Below, piece after piece: positions 15,932 to 25,734 of a DNA stretch of 50,556 nucleotides. The DNA lies in NCBI GenBank assembly GCA_004560375.1, contig SFVC01000014.1, positions 1 to 50,556 on the forward strand, read 5' to 3'. The DNA comes from a bacterium. Its GTDB lineage: Bacteria; Bacillota; Clostridia; Oscillospirales; Oscillospiraceae. The notes under the pieces are model-generated. The model was not told the DNA's origin, did not search any database, and saw nothing but the letters and a program-made list of their open reading frames with translations. The translations under genes were made by a program, and so were the position numbers. The first letter of the stretch is position 1, and the number at the start of each line of letters is the position of its first letter.

Positions 15932-18046
15932 TCACTTACCCCGGGAGGCCGTGTACAGGCTGGCCACGTCCAGGATAATGCTGATGCTGCCGTCGCTGCG
16001 AAGGGTACAGCCGTTGATGCCGTAGTTCTTCACGTTGAAACTGTTCACATAGGCGGGCAACTGCTTCACCACCACCTGCTGCTGGCCCAGCAGCTCATCC
16101 ACAAACAGGCAGTAGGAGTGATCCCCGGCCTCCAGCCAGAGCAGCACGCCGTCCTCCACCTCGGTGCAGCCGCCCTGGAGCTGGTACAGATCCCGGGCCC
16201 GGACGATGGGGTAGAAGTTCCCCTGTACCTTGATGATCTCCCCCTGGCTGGAGTCGTGGATCACGTCCCCCTTGGAGAGCTTCATGGTGGACAGGATGTT
16301 GTTGATGGGGATGGTGAAGATGGAGTTGCCCACGGACACCTCCATGCCGTCCATGATGGCCATAGTCAGGGGGATGCGGATGGTGGTGGTCATGCCCTTG
16401 CCCAGTTCGCTGGCGATGGATACGGAGCCGCCCAGCTCCTCCACGGCCCGCTTCACCACGTCCATGCCCACGCCGCGGCCGGAGAACTCGGTGACCTCGG
16501 TGTTGGTGGAGAAGCCGGGGGCCAGCAGGAAGTTGAGGATCTCCTTGTGGCTGTAGTCCACATCGGGGGAGGCGATGCCCTGGCGGATGGCCTTGGCCAG
16601 CACCGCCTCGTCGTTGACGCCCCGGCCGTCGTCGATGATCTCGATGATGACCTCGCTGCCGGTGTCCCGGGCGGACAGGAGAATCTCGCCCACGGGATCC
16701 TTGCCGGCGGCGATGCGCTCCTCCTGGGTCTCCTCGATGCCGTGATCCATGGAGTTACGAACCATGTGCATGATGGGGTCGCCGATGTTGTCCACGATGG
16801 TCTTATCCACCTCGGTGTTCTCCCCCACCAGGGTGAGCTTGGCCGGGCGGTTGAGCTTCTTGGTCATATCGCGGACGATACGGGTCATCTTCTGGAACAC
16901 GCTGGACACGGGCACCATCCGCAGGGACATGGACACGTCCTGCAGCTCGTCGGTGAGCTTGCGAAGCTGACGGGCGGACTTGGAGAAGGCGTCCAGGTTG
17001 AGCCCCTTCAGATCGGGGGAGGAGGTCACCATGGACTCGGTGATGACAATCTCGCCCACCACGGCGGACAGCTGATCCAGCTTGGACAGGTTGACGCTGA
17101 TCAGGGTCTCCTTGGGATGCTGCTGCTGTTGCTGAGCGGCGGCGGCAGCGGCGGCAGGGGCCGCGGGGGTCGCCTTGGCAGGCGCGGCGGCAGCGGCGGG
17201 GGCCGCAGCGGCAGGGGTAGCGGCAGGCGCCGCGGGGGACGCTGCGCTGGGCGCGGGAGGCGGGCAGTCATACTGCTGATAGCCCTGGACGGAGCCGGCG
17301 GTCTTGATGACGGCCACGGCGGCGTCCCGGGCCTGGGTGGTGCGGAACATCATGTGGAAGCCGTGCTCAATGATGGTCTCCGAGGTGGCGGAATTTGTCT
17401 CCACATCGGGGGGATCAAAGGTAAAGTCCGTCTCCTCGCACACGTCCTTCACGGAGGTGACCAGCATGAAGGCCCGCAGGCTCTCCATGCCGCAGCCCTC
17501 CTCGAAGTTGACCTGGAGGCCGTAGGGGAAGCCGTCGGCGGACACGGGCTGTGCCGCGGGAGCGGCGGGAGCCGCCGCCGGGGCCGCGGGAGACGCTGCG
17601 CTGGCGGGGGCAGCCGCCGCCGGGGAGGGCGGTTCCTCACCTTTAATTTTAGCAATCAGGGTATTAATATTTGCCATGAAACTGTCGATATCCTTATCAA
17701 GAGGTTCGCCGGACTCCACCTTCTCGACCTCGCCCCGGAAGAAGTCGATGGACTGGAACACCACGTCGAACAGCGCCGGGCGATCCTCCTCCTTCACCAC
17801 GTCCATGGTTCCCTCCCGGATGATGAAGAACATATCCTCAATCCGGTGGGCCACCGTGGCCAGGGAGTCGAACTCCATCATGGCGGAGGAGCCCTTGATG
17901 GTGTGCATGATGCGGAAGATCTCATTCACGTTCTCCTGAGAGAAGGTGTCTACCTTTTCCGCCTCAAGGACGATAGTTTCCAGCTGCTCCAGCAGGGTGC
18001 CGGTTTCGTAGATGTACATATCCAGGATGTCGTTTCCGCTGCCCAT
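15932..18046 (-). CDS. cheA: Chemotaxis histidine kinase CheA
   Basis: CheA phosphorylates CheB, and CheY encoded elsewhere, in response to receptors. Domains in order: an Hpt domain with phospho-acceptor His48 in RIMHTIKGSSAM; a small alpha/beta P2-like domain (about 175-265) set between two Ala/Pro linkers of repetitive composition; a dimerisation domain (ISVNLSKLDQLSAVVGEIVI); and an ATPase domain with N-box HMVRNSMDHGIE, G1 DDGRGVND and G2 GRGVGMDVVK. A CheW-like regulatory domain ends the protein. ATG 18046 follows GAGGTGG by eight bases and is preferred to the GTG codons at 18058 and 18055. It is the first gene of the cheA-cheW-cheR-cheB unit, under a SigD-like promoter; no cheY, cheC or cheD is in this window. 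Confidence 0.97.
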   Translation of the reverse strand: MGSGNDILDMYIYETGTLLEQLETIVLEAEKVDTFSQENVNEIFRIMHTIKGSSAMMEFDSLATVAHRIEDMFFIIREGTMDVVKEEDRPALFDVVFQSIDFFRGEVEKVESGEPLDKDIDSFMANINTLIAKIKGEEPPSPAAAAPASAASPAAPAAAPAAPAAQPVSADGFPYGLQVNFEEGCGMESLRAFMLVTSVKDVCEETDFTFDPPDVETNSATSETIIEHGFHMMFRTTQARDAAVAVIKTAGSVQGYQQYDCPPPAPSAASPAAPAATPAAAAPAAAAAPAKATPAAPAAAAAAAQQQQQHPKETLISVNLSKLDQLSAVVGEIVITESMVTSSPDLKGLNLDAFSKSARQLRKLTDELQDVSMSLRMVPVSSVFQKMTRIVRDMTKKLNRPAKLTLVGENTEVDKTIVDNIGDPIMHMVRNSMDHGIEETQEERIAAGKDPVGEILLSARDTGSEVIIEIIDDGRGVNDEAVLAKAIRQGIASPDVDYSHKEILNFLLAPGFSTNTEVTEFSGRGVGMDVVKRAVEELGGSVSIASELGKGMTTTIRIPLTMAIMDGMEVSVGNSIFTIPINNILSTMKLSKGDVIHDSSQGEIIKVQGNFYPIVRARDLYQLQGGCTEVEDGVLLWLEAGDHSYCLFVDELLGQQQVVVKQLPAYVNSFNVKNYGINGCTLRSDGSISIILDVASLYTASRGK

Positions 18047-18085
18047 AAAAAGCACCACCTCAGTAAAAATCTTTTATCTTTACTA

Positions 18086-18113
18086 TTATCGGCAGGACGC
18101 GGCTGAAAATTAA
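18086..18113 (-). promoter_or_regulatory. SigD (sigma-28) promoter of cheA unit
   Basis: On the minus strand, a perfect GCCGATAA -10 (18093-18086) is preceded 16 bases upstream by TTAA (18113-18110). The spacing equals that of the flgM promoter at 13297, and the site lies 40 bases before the cheA start. Confidence 0.75.
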
Positions 18114-18158
18114 GTGGGTTTTAGAAGTTTTATCTCTTTTATCTCAGGGGGTTGAACT

Positions 18159-19583
18159 ATGGCCGATCTTTTGGGCGCAACCAACCCGGTACCGGGTTAT
18201 GACAATACAAACGTCAACCGAAATATCCCGATTTCTCCCGGTAATACCCAGATTCAGAACGTTCCCGATCTGGATCGGGTGACCGGCGCGGATCACCGCA
18301 CCGAACAGCAGGACGCCGGACAGGCGGGGGAAAAGATCCGCTACGACTCCAATTTCCAGACCTTCATCCAGCAGCTTCGCCAGGGGCCGGAGGGGGTGAG
18401 GGTGCTCTCCCAGCTGCTGGCCCGGGAGGGGACGGTGGTGACCTCCGGCATGAGCGAGGGCATCGCCGAGGAGATCGCCCAGGCGCTGGAGCTGCTGAAA
18501 ATGGATCAGGGACAGCTGCTTCAGTTTCTCAGCGCGCAGATGAAGGCAGGGACCCGCTTCGGCGGGGCCCTGTTTGCCCTGCTCAGGAACGCCTACGCCC
18601 GGGCGGACTCCGCCGGGGTGCGGGGGGATATCCTGAATTTTCTGAAAAGCTACAGCGACTTCTCCTCCACCGCCCACATCGAGGGGAACCTGCTGCGGAA
18701 CCTGGCCGGGATGGCGGACGCCATGCCCGCCAGCTGGGGGGATAAGCTGCGGGAGCTGCTGGCCCAGCTGGAAAACGGCATCGCCGCCGGAGACCGGCAG
18801 GGGAACCTGAACCTGCTCCAGCAGGAGGTGTTCCCCTTTATGTCCGCCTATGTCACCCAGACCCACGATCTGGGCACCCCCCGGGAGCTGCTGAGCCTGC
18901 TGGCCCTGGACGTGGCCCGGTATGAGAACGGCTCGGAGGACAAGGTCACCGAGGCCTTCCACCAGCTGGCCGGGTATGGAACCCTGAAGGGGGTGCTGGG
19001 GAACATCGACGACAATGCCCTGATGAAGCTGCTCCAGAGCAGCCAGTTCAACCAGGGCACCAGCGCCGCCCGGTTTGCCGACCACCTGGCCGCCGCCGCC
19101 GCCCGGGCCCTCCGGGGGGAGGGTAGCGCCGAGGTGCAGCAGACCTTCCGAAACCTGGTGTCCGCCATGCTGGTGAACGAGAGCGTGTATATGCCCCTCA
19201 ACCACTTCCTCATCCCCCTGGAGCAGGACGGGCGGAAGCTGTTCTCCGAGCTGTGGGTGGACGCGGACGCCGAGGACAAGAAGGGCGGCAAGGGAGAGGG
19301 CGGGAAGTGTATGCGCTTCCTGTTCAAGCTGGACGTGGAGAAGGTGGGGCTGTTCGACGTGATCCTCACCAGCCGGGACAAGGAAGTGGGGGTGGCGGTG
19401 GCCTGCCCCGAGGGGGTGGCCCCCTTCTCCCGGGAGATTGAAACCACCGTCTCCCAGATTCTGACCCGGAACGAGCTGACCCCGGTGGGGGTGAGCGTGC
19501 GGAGGATGGAGCGCCCCGTGACGCTTACCGAGGTGTTCCCCAAAATCTTTGAAGGGAAGAACAGTGTCAATGTCAAGGTATGA
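18159..19583 (+). CDS. FliK/YlqG-like flagellar protein
   Basis: This 474-residue protein runs divergently from cheA. The first 60 residues are polar and probably disordered, the middle is helical, and the last 110 residues (CMRFLFKLDVEKVGLFDVILTSRDKEVGVAV, in pieces, then ILTRNELTPVGVSVRRM) have the alternating strand pattern of the FliK-type hook-length-control C-domain. In Bacillus the FliK-related ylqG directly precedes ylqH, an FlhB C-domain homologue. The same pair occurs here with a 14-base overlap, which is the main support. It may take part in export-specificity control, but this is inferred. ATG 18159 is preceded by AGGGGG. Confidence 0.6.
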   Translation: MADLLGATNPVPGYDNTNVNRNIPISPGNTQIQNVPDLDRVTGADHRTEQQDAGQAGEKIRYDSNFQTFIQQLRQGPEGVRVLSQLLAREGTVVTSGMSEGIAEEIAQALELLKMDQGQLLQFLSAQMKAGTRFGGALFALLRNAYARADSAGVRGDILNFLKSYSDFSSTAHIEGNLLRNLAGMADAMPASWGDKLRELLAQLENGIAAGDRQGNLNLLQQEVFPFMSAYVTQTHDLGTPRELLSLLALDVARYENGSEDKVTEAFHQLAGYGTLKGVLGNIDDNALMKLLQSSQFNQGTSAARFADHLAAAAARALRGEGSAEVQQTFRNLVSAMLVNESVYMPLNHFLIPLEQDGRKLFSELWVDADAEDKKGGKGEGGKCMRFLFKLDVEKVGLFDVILTSRDKEVGVAVACPEGVAPFSREIETTVSQILTRNELTPVGVSVRRMERPVTLTEVFPKIFEGKNSVNVKV

Positions 19584-19899
19584 CGGCAGACGGAACCCGT
19601 CCAAGAAGGCGGTGGCCCTGCAATACGAGGCCGGGAACGGCGCGCCGGTGATCGTGGCCTCCGGCATGGGCTATATGGCGGAAAAGATCGTGGAGGTGGC
19701 GGCGGACAGCGGCGTGCCCATCTACGAGGACAACTCCCTGGCCACCATCCTCACCCAGCTGAAGCTGGGCCAGGAGATTCCGGAGGAGCTGTATAAGGCC
19801 ATCGTGGAGATCTACGTGTATTTTCTCCACTTCGACCCCAACGGGACGAAGGAGGAGAAGCCCGGCCCCCGGCAGGACGGCGGGGAGCCCCAGGAATAA
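19570..19899 (+). CDS. FlhB C-terminal-domain homologue (YlqH-like)
   Basis: This is a free-standing copy of the cytoplasmic switch domain of FlhB. It contains VALQYEAGNGAPVIVASGMGYMAEKIVEVAADSGVPI (in parts), then YEDNSLATILTQLKLGQEIPEELYKAIVEIYVYF, which matches the region after the NPTH cleavage site of FlhB/YscU proteins. The N-terminal RRNPSKKAVALQY replaces NPTH, so the autocleavage motif itself is absent. The 109 residues end in a Lys/Pro/Glu tail. It has no membrane segments. ATG 19570 overlaps the preceding gene; GTG 19564 is an alternative. Proteins of this type are thought to interact with the flagellar export gate, but the role is not settled. Confidence 0.85.
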   Translation: MSRYDGRRNPSKKAVALQYEAGNGAPVIVASGMGYMAEKIVEVAADSGVPIYEDNSLATILTQLKLGQEIPEELYKAIVEIYVYFLHFDPNGTKEEKPGPRQDGGEPQE

Positions 19900-19911
19900 G
19901 GAGGAGCGAGG

Positions 19912-20532
19912 ATGGCACAGGAACAGAGCATGATCTATCTGCTGCTGGACGAGGGGGGCGTCCCCGTAGCCCAGGCGCGGCCCCAGGGCCCGTCGGGCAC
20001 ACAGGGGACGCTGTGGCAGATGGTGGTGATGAACGACAAGATTGACGACGTGCTGGAGCACAAGCAGTTCAAGCTGTTGTCCATCCAGGACAGCAGCCCC
20101 TCCTACGAGGGCACCCTGGTGCGCCACCGGAACGACATCATCCAGCTGGAGGTGCGTAAGACCGCCGCCGCCGGCGACGATATGCGGAAAAACCTCCGGG
20201 TGCCGGTGCAGGCGCACAGCTTCACCTACCCGGTGAGCGGGAACTGGAGGGGCCGCCGGAAGGTGGACACACATGATCTGAGCTGCGGAGGCGTGGCCTT
20301 TTTCTGCGGGCGGGAGTTTCAGATCGGGGAACAGTTCGAGATCGTCATACCCGTGACCAGCGAGCCGCTGGTGGTAAAGGGCCAGATCCTCCGCCAGCGC
20401 CCCGTGGACGGCCGGGAGGACACCCTCTACGCCGCCAAGTTTGTGGAGTTGTGCAACGACGAGGAGACCCTGCTGCGGGAGGCGGTCTTTAACCTTCAGC
20501 TCTCCGGACGGCCCAGGTTGGTCAACCGGTAG
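19912..20532 (+). CDS. PilZ-domain c-di-GMP receptor
   Basis: The 206-residue protein has an N-terminal beta-rich half (about 30-88) like the YcgR N-domain and a PilZ domain after it. Both c-di-GMP binding motifs are intact: RxxxR as R92-KNL-R96, and D/NxSxxG as D122-LSCGG. The C-terminus holds YAAKFVEL, the usual last PilZ strand. YcgR-type proteins bind c-di-GMP and slow the flagellar motor or alter secretion. GGAGCGAGG precedes ATG 19912, 12 bases after the FlhB-like gene, so the two are probably one operon. It is followed at 20600 by a giant SLH surface protein. Confidence 0.88.
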   Translation: MAQEQSMIYLLLDEGGVPVAQARPQGPSGTQGTLWQMVVMNDKIDDVLEHKQFKLLSIQDSSPSYEGTLVRHRNDIIQLEVRKTAAAGDDMRKNLRVPVQAHSFTYPVSGNWRGRRKVDTHDLSCGGVAFFCGREFQIGEQFEIVIPVTSEPLVVKGQILRQRPVDGREDTLYAAKFVELCNDEETLLREAVFNLQLSGRPRLVNR

Positions 20533-20599
20533 CGATATAAACCCAATGGATACGGACAGGCGCGCCCGGGGCGGGCCGGAAAGGAAAGGTCACTTCATC

Positions 20600-23500
20600 A
20601 TGAGCAAACAACGTACACATGGAGCAATCCGCCGGCTGATGGCCGGTCTGCTGTGCCTGGCGCTGACGCTGGGCCTGCTGCCCTCGGGACTGGTTCTGCC
20701 CGCCCGGGCCGCCCACTGGGCCGATGCCTACGGCCAGAAGCTGGTGGAGTGGGGCGTGATGCGGGGCGATATCAGCGGCAACCTCAACCTGGATCGCCCC
20801 ATCACCCGGGCGGAGCTTGTCACCATGATCAACCGCGCCTACGGTTACACCCGGAAGGCGGGAACCCCCTTCACCGACGTGCCCTCCTCCAAGTGGTACG
20901 CCGACGACATCGACATCGCCTATAACGCGGGCTACTTCAAGGGGGTCTCGTCCACCGCGGCCTCCCCGGAGGGCAGCGTCACCCGGGAGCAGGCGGCGGT
21001 ATTCCTGGCCCGGAACCTGATGCTCCAGGAGACCGTGGGCGAGACCCTGGGCTTCTCCGACACCCGCACCCTCAGCGAGTGGAGCCGGGGCCTCATCGGC
21101 GCCGCCGTGAAGGAGGGCGTGCTCAACGGCTACACGGACGGTTCTTTCCAGCCCAAACGGAACATCACCCGGGGCGAGATGGCCGCCATGCTGGTGCGGG
21201 CCATCGGCACCCCCGTGAATGAGGCGGGGAACCATACCCTGGGCCATGTGTATGGCAACGTCACCCTCAACACCTCCAACGTGACCCTGCGGGACACCAC
21301 CATCGCGGGCAATCTGTACCTCACCGGCGGCATCGATCTGGGCCATGTGCTGCTGGAAAACGTCACCGTGCTGGGCAAGATCATCGTCAGCGGCGCCGGC
21401 GAGAGCATCTCCGGCCAGGAGAGCGTGGTGCTGCGTAACGTGGAGGCCGAGGAGCTGGTACTGGACAACCTGAGAAGCCCCTTCGTCACCATCAAGGCCC
21501 AGGGCGTCACCGATATCCCCCTGGTGACCGTGCGAACCGACGCCTATGTGGACGATTCCTCCTGGGAGGGCTACGGTCTGGCCCGGATTGAGCTGCGGGG
21601 GGCCCCCGGCGCCAAGCTCCAGCTGGCGGGCAGCATCAAGGAGGTCATGAACTTTACCCCGGCCTCCGACCTCCAGTTTGTGAAGGGTTCGGCGGAAAAG
21701 GTCACCGTGGACGAGGACGCCATCGCCTCCAAGCTGCTGGTGGACAAGAACACCCGGGTGGACGAGCTGAACCTGGACGTGGGCACCACCGTGTCCGGCG
21801 AGGGCGACATCGGCAAGCTGAACGTGGGTTCCGCCGGCAGCGTGGTGGAGCAGTTGCCCGATCAGATTGTCATCCGCCCGGGCATTGACGCCGACATCGA
21901 CGGCGAGACCATCGGCAGCTCCGACGCCGCCGAGCTGTCCGCCGAGCCCCGGCTCATGGCGGGCTATCCCTTCATGAAGAACATCGCCCCCACCGAGGCG
22001 GACGGCGTCTTCAGCGCCAGCAAGCCGGGCACCATCTACTGGGCCATCTCCGCCGTGGCGGACGGCTCGGTGAGCGAGGAGGATCTGATCGAAAACCCGG
22101 CCTACGGCGGGAACATCTTCCAGGAGCAGGCCGGCAGCATCGCCGCCGGCAGCGCCAAGACGGAGTACGTCGAGAAGGTGCAGGAGCTGGAGCCCGACGG
22201 CACCTACTACGTCAGCGCCATCCTGGTGGACGGACGGGGCAAGCACAGCCCCCTCAAGGTCATGTCCTTCGCCACCCCCGACGACACCAAGCCCGCCTTC
22301 GTCAAGGATCCCACCATGACCAAGATCACCACCGATGTGGCCCAGACCACCGTCATGGCCAACAAGGACTGCCTGCTCTACTGGGCGCTGCTGCCCCAGG
22401 GGGCCCAGGCCCCCACCCCCCAGGAGTTCAAAACCGGATCCCTGGGCGGTAACTACGGCTACGGCTCCCTGAACGTGGTGAAGAACGCCGAGATCTCCGT
22501 CACCGTCAACCGGCAGAAGCTGCGGGAGAAGACCACCTATGACCTGTTCCTGTGGCTCACCGACCACAACGGCGCCCAGAGCATGGACGCCCCCTTCAAG
22601 CTCACCTTCACCACCCCGGACGAGACGCCCCCCGTGGTGACCGACCCCCAGCAGATCCCGCCCTACGCCGCGGACTCCGCCACCGTCTCCTTCTCCATGA
22701 ACGAGGTGGGCACCCTGTACTGGGCCGTGGTGCCCGAGGGCGACACCACCTTCATCTCGATCCCCGACAACGCCACGGAGGACAAGATCATTGAGATTAT
22801 GTCCGATCTGCGGAACAAGATCCGGGTGGAGAGCGCCAGCGACACCACCGCCGGCGGCAGCGGCGCCACCGCCGCCGGGAAAGCGGACGCGAAAACCGCC
22901 TTCGCCGACGTCCGGTTCCAGATCACCAAGCTGCTGACCGAGACCACCGGCACCAACAACTACCGGATGTGGTACATCGGCAAGGATGCCGCCGGCAACT
23001 ACGCCGACATGGTGGGCTACATCGACATCAAGACCCTGGACACCACCCCGCCCTCCGTGGAGCAGAGGTTCACCGACGAGGTGGAGGGCAAGCCCCGGGC
23101 CAGCACCGATATCCGGCTGGAATTCTCCGAGACCGTGAAGGGCGGCAGAGAGGCGGGCGGGCCCACCTTCCTGTCCCTCTATGATGCGGTGCGGTTGGCC
23201 GCCGACGATACAAGCAAAAACGCGGCCAAGGACAACCTGGCCAGGGAGCTGGCCGCCCACATCCAGCTGTACTCCGTGCCCCGAGCCGGACAGCGCGAGC
23301 TGCTGGAACCCTTTGGGGGCTTCGAGGGCAACAAGGAGGATAAACGCACAGACTGGGTCATCGACTTCCACAACGCCCGGGTGGAGCAGGAAAGCGACGG
23401 CAAGATGGTGATCATCCTGCCCAGCGACAAGGATCCTAAAAAAAGCGCCCTCCAGCTGAACGGCGGGGCCACCTACTACTTCCAGCTGGTTGACGTGTAT

Positions 23501-25726
23501 GACAACGCCTTTGTTCCCAACGGCATTCTGGATCCCGGAACCGGCAAGGCCGACCCCAACGGGAACCTGCAGCTGGATCCTTTCACCACCATTTACGCCC
23601 AGATTACTCTGAGCGAAAGCGAGGAGAGCAGCACCGGGGGAACCAGTGACGTGCGCCTGGATATGTGCCTGAATATGGATCCGGACACCATCGGGAATGT
23701 GGCGGAAACCGAGCGCTGGGACATGATTCTGTGGAGCGACACTTCGGTGGAGTTTGAGGTTTACCGCCGTGTACTGCTGGGCACAAATGTAGAAGAGGAT
23801 TGGACGTGTATCAATAAAAACGGCGCCTCCGCAAAGATCACCGTCCCCAGCGGCCGGGATTTCAGCGGAATCAGCTTGAGAGCCAATGTCATTGAGAACA
23901 GCAACCAGGCCACGTTCGATCCTCTGAGTAAGCTGGATGAGAAGTACACCTATCAATACGGCATCCACTTCACCAAGGTGGGCAAGCTGAGCGAGGAACA
24001 GTATGAATCCTGGAGCAGCATGGTGACCATGCGTTTCAATGTGCTTGCGGGCGGGGCAAACGGCCTGAGCACCGTGGCCAACAACGTCAACACAAACTAC
24101 AACAAGATGGGGGACTATAACGTGTCGTCCATCGGTACGGCCAGCGAGGGTATGACGGACACCCTCACGCTGCGCCGTCAGTTTACGGATCGCACGGTGC
24201 CCAATTTCACCACGGGTTCCCCGGCGATCACCGCCGGCTCCTCCGTGATCCACATGGAGCTGGCCCTGGATCGCAACGGCACCATCTTCTATGTCGTGGC
24301 CCCGGCGTCCGGTGAGGGCGCGCTGCTGACCACCGTTGGAGAAGGCACAAACACGGTTCGGATTGATGCGACGAATGACGGCAGTGATAGGAACGTTCCG
24401 ACAGGCGGGATCACCTACATTCCCATAGATGGCGTGGATAGAGAGACATTCTCCTCATACGTGGCCTATCCCACGATTGCCAACCCGGACGGAAACGGCG
24501 GTTATAGCGCCCCGAGCGATCTGGACATCGTAAGTCCCGGGGGCGACCCGGACAAAAGCGGCAGCGTGGAATTCACCGGCAGAACCGTGGGGGTGGATGT
24601 GAGCGGCCTGATGCCCAGCACGGACACCAAAATCCAGTGGTACTACATCTATTTCGTCCTTCAGGGCGGCGGCGAGGTCTATTCCACGGTGCAGTGTTAC
24701 AGGGTCAAGATGGAGAAGCTGAGCACGCCGTCCATCAAAGCGACCGGCACGGGCGCCAGCGTCACCATGACCCCCAGTGGGGACAACAACGAGGTGTCCT
24801 TTGCCCTGGTTGAGTATACTAATCTGCCTGGATTTATCCGGGACGAGCAGATTGATGGTAAGAGCGTTCTTGAGCTGATGTCGAATGCGGCTACAGGCGT
24901 CAGCGGACCAAGCGGCTTTGATGAAAAAGCAACTGAACAGCAGAAGAAGCAGGTGGCGGAGTATATCCTGGGCACAGGCAGCGGCCTGGGGACTATCGTG
25001 GCGGGGCGCTGGCAGCTGCCGGATGGCCAAAACTACAAGGATTACATCAAGGGGCCAGTGTCCTGGAGCTTTACGGAAAAGGACATGACCGCCCCCCGGT
25101 CAGAGTATGTGCTGCTATGTGTTGCACGGCACCGCTATGGAGGGACGAACGGCGAAGACTATGGCTTCGGTGCGGCGCGATCCCTGTATAAGCCGGATAC
25201 GGTTCCGCCGGAGTTCCAGGGAGAGGGCAGAGGCGCCGGATACCTTTCTGCGGCTGTGAAGCCGGACGGTGTGCCGCAGGATGATCAAAAATGGAAAAGC
25301 CATCCGGAGGATTACACATACAGCGGCACAGTTAACATCACCTTCAGCAAGGATATCTATTATTTGGATAACGGCGTCCGCAATGAAATTTACTACGATA
25401 GTTCCCCCTCGGGAGCCAGGCAAAAGTCGCTGGCAAGTTTGCTCGGCGGCAGTGCCATGACGCAGAGAACCGCAAGCGTGGGCCGGAGGATGACAGGAAA
25501 AGTAGGCGGCGAATTTACGTTGACGCTGAATAGGATAAGTATGAACCAGACCATTGTTATTTTTACCAGCGGGATGGTTTGTAATGAGAGCAGCCGTCCG
25601 ATGGAATACCGTGTGAGACTGACTTTTGATCCTACGCTCACCTCCTATCATTTTGGTGACGCGGTATCGGAGCAGGCGGGAATGGCCCGGCCAGGCTTCA
25701 AAGTAACGATTGAAAAAATGACCTAA
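20600..25726 (+). CDS. Giant S-layer-homology surface protein
   Basis: This 1708-residue secreted protein has a signal peptide (basic start, hydrophobic core LMAGLLCLALTLGLLPSGL, cleavage near ARA-A). Three SLH domains follow at about 35-205 (for example EWGVMRGDISGNLNLDRPITR and FTDVPSSKWYADDI), which should bind pyruvylated wall polymer. Next comes a region with repeated short V-T-L/V-L-N strands (about 210-440) that looks like a beta-helix. Then come at least three Ig/FN3-like modules sharing a xLYWAxxP core (near residues 485, 595 and 715), and a long C-terminal part without recognised domains. ATG 20600 with AGGAAAGG upstream is the only start that gives a signal peptide. DNA beyond about 23200 is less GC-rich, suggesting a more variable outer region. 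Confidence 0.88.
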   Translation: MSKQRTHGAIRRLMAGLLCLALTLGLLPSGLVLPARAAHWADAYGQKLVEWGVMRGDISGNLNLDRPITRAELVTMINRAYGYTRKAGTPFTDVPSSKWYADDIDIAYNAGYFKGVSSTAASPEGSVTREQAAVFLARNLMLQETVGETLGFSDTRTLSEWSRGLIGAAVKEGVLNGYTDGSFQPKRNITRGEMAAMLVRAIGTPVNEAGNHTLGHVYGNVTLNTSNVTLRDTTIAGNLYLTGGIDLGHVLLENVTVLGKIIVSGAGESISGQESVVLRNVEAEELVLDNLRSPFVTIKAQGVTDIPLVTVRTDAYVDDSSWEGYGLARIELRGAPGAKLQLAGSIKEVMNFTPASDLQFVKGSAEKVTVDEDAIASKLLVDKNTRVDELNLDVGTTVSGEGDIGKLNVGSAGSVVEQLPDQIVIRPGIDADIDGETIGSSDAAELSAEPRLMAGYPFMKNIAPTEADGVFSASKPGTIYWAISAVADGSVSEEDLIENPAYGGNIFQEQAGSIAAGSAKTEYVEKVQELEPDGTYYVSAILVDGRGKHSPLKVMSFATPDDTKPAFVKDPTMTKITTDVAQTTVMANKDCLLYWALLPQGAQAPTPQEFKTGSLGGNYGYGSLNVVKNAEISVTVNRQKLREKTTYDLFLWLTDHNGAQSMDAPFKLTFTTPDETPPVVTDPQQIPPYAADSATVSFSMNEVGTLYWAVVPEGDTTFISIPDNATEDKIIEIMSDLRNKIRVESASDTTAGGSGATAAGKADAKTAFADVRFQITKLLTETTGTNNYRMWYIGKDAAGNYADMVGYIDIKTLDTTPPSVEQRFTDEVEGKPRASTDIRLEFSETVKGGREAGGPTFLSLYDAVRLAADDTSKNAAKDNLARELAAHIQLYSVPRAGQRELLEPFGGFEGNKEDKRTDWVIDFHNARVEQESDGKMVIILPSDKDPKKSALQLNGGATYYFQLVDVYDNAFVPNGILDPGTGKADPNGNLQLDPFTTIYAQITLSESEESSTGGTSDVRLDMCLNMDPDTIGNVAETERWDMILWSDTSVEFEVYRRVLLGTNVEEDWTCINKNGASAKITVPSGRDFSGISLRANVIENSNQATFDPLSKLDEKYTYQYGIHFTKVGKLSEEQYESWSSMVTMRFNVLAGGANGLSTVANNVNTNYNKMGDYNVSSIGTASEGMTDTLTLRRQFTDRTVPNFTTGSPAITAGSSVIHMELALDRNGTIFYVVAPASGEGALLTTVGEGTNTVRIDATNDGSDRNVPTGGITYIPIDGVDRETFSSYVAYPTIANPDGNGGYSAPSDLDIVSPGGDPDKSGSVEFTGRTVGVDVSGLMPSTDTKIQWYYIYFVLQGGGEVYSTVQCYRVKMEKLSTPSIKATGTGASVTMTPSGDNNEVSFALVEYTNLPGFIRDEQIDGKSVLELMSNAATGVSGPSGFDEKATEQQKKQVAEYILGTGSGLGTIVAGRWQLPDGQNYKDYIKGPVSWSFTEKDMTAPRSEYVLLCVARHRYGGTNGEDYGFGAARSLYKPDTVPPEFQGEGRGAGYLSAAVKPDGVPQDDQKWKSHPEDYTYSGTVNITFSKDIYYLDNGVRNEIYYDSSPSGARQKSLASLLGGSAMTQRTASVGRRMTGKVGGEFTLTLNRISMNQTIVIFTSGMVCNESSRPMEYRVRLTFDPTLTSYHFGDAVSEQAGMARPGFKVTIEKMT

Positions 25727-25734
25727 CCACCCCC

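Noticed and set aside
17140..17260. Ala/Pro-coding repeats in cheA considered as a tandem DNA repeat
   Set aside because: The codons vary and no fixed period is visible; it is an ordinary flexible linker between CheA domains, as is the one near 17540-17640.
16118..18106. 662-codon plus-strand open frame opposite cheA
   Set aside because: Low-complexity Gly/His/Asp composition with no domain; cheA explains the coding signal.
20533..20599. Possible c-di-GMP riboswitch before the SLH genes
   Set aside because: The gaps at 20533-20599 and 25727-25797 are too short and lack the conserved aptamer core, so the PilZ link stays at protein level.
20522..24253. 1243-codon minus-strand open frame opposite the first SLH gene
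   Set aside because: No start site, Gly/Val/His-rich, no domain; the signal peptide and SLH domains on the plus strand are clear.
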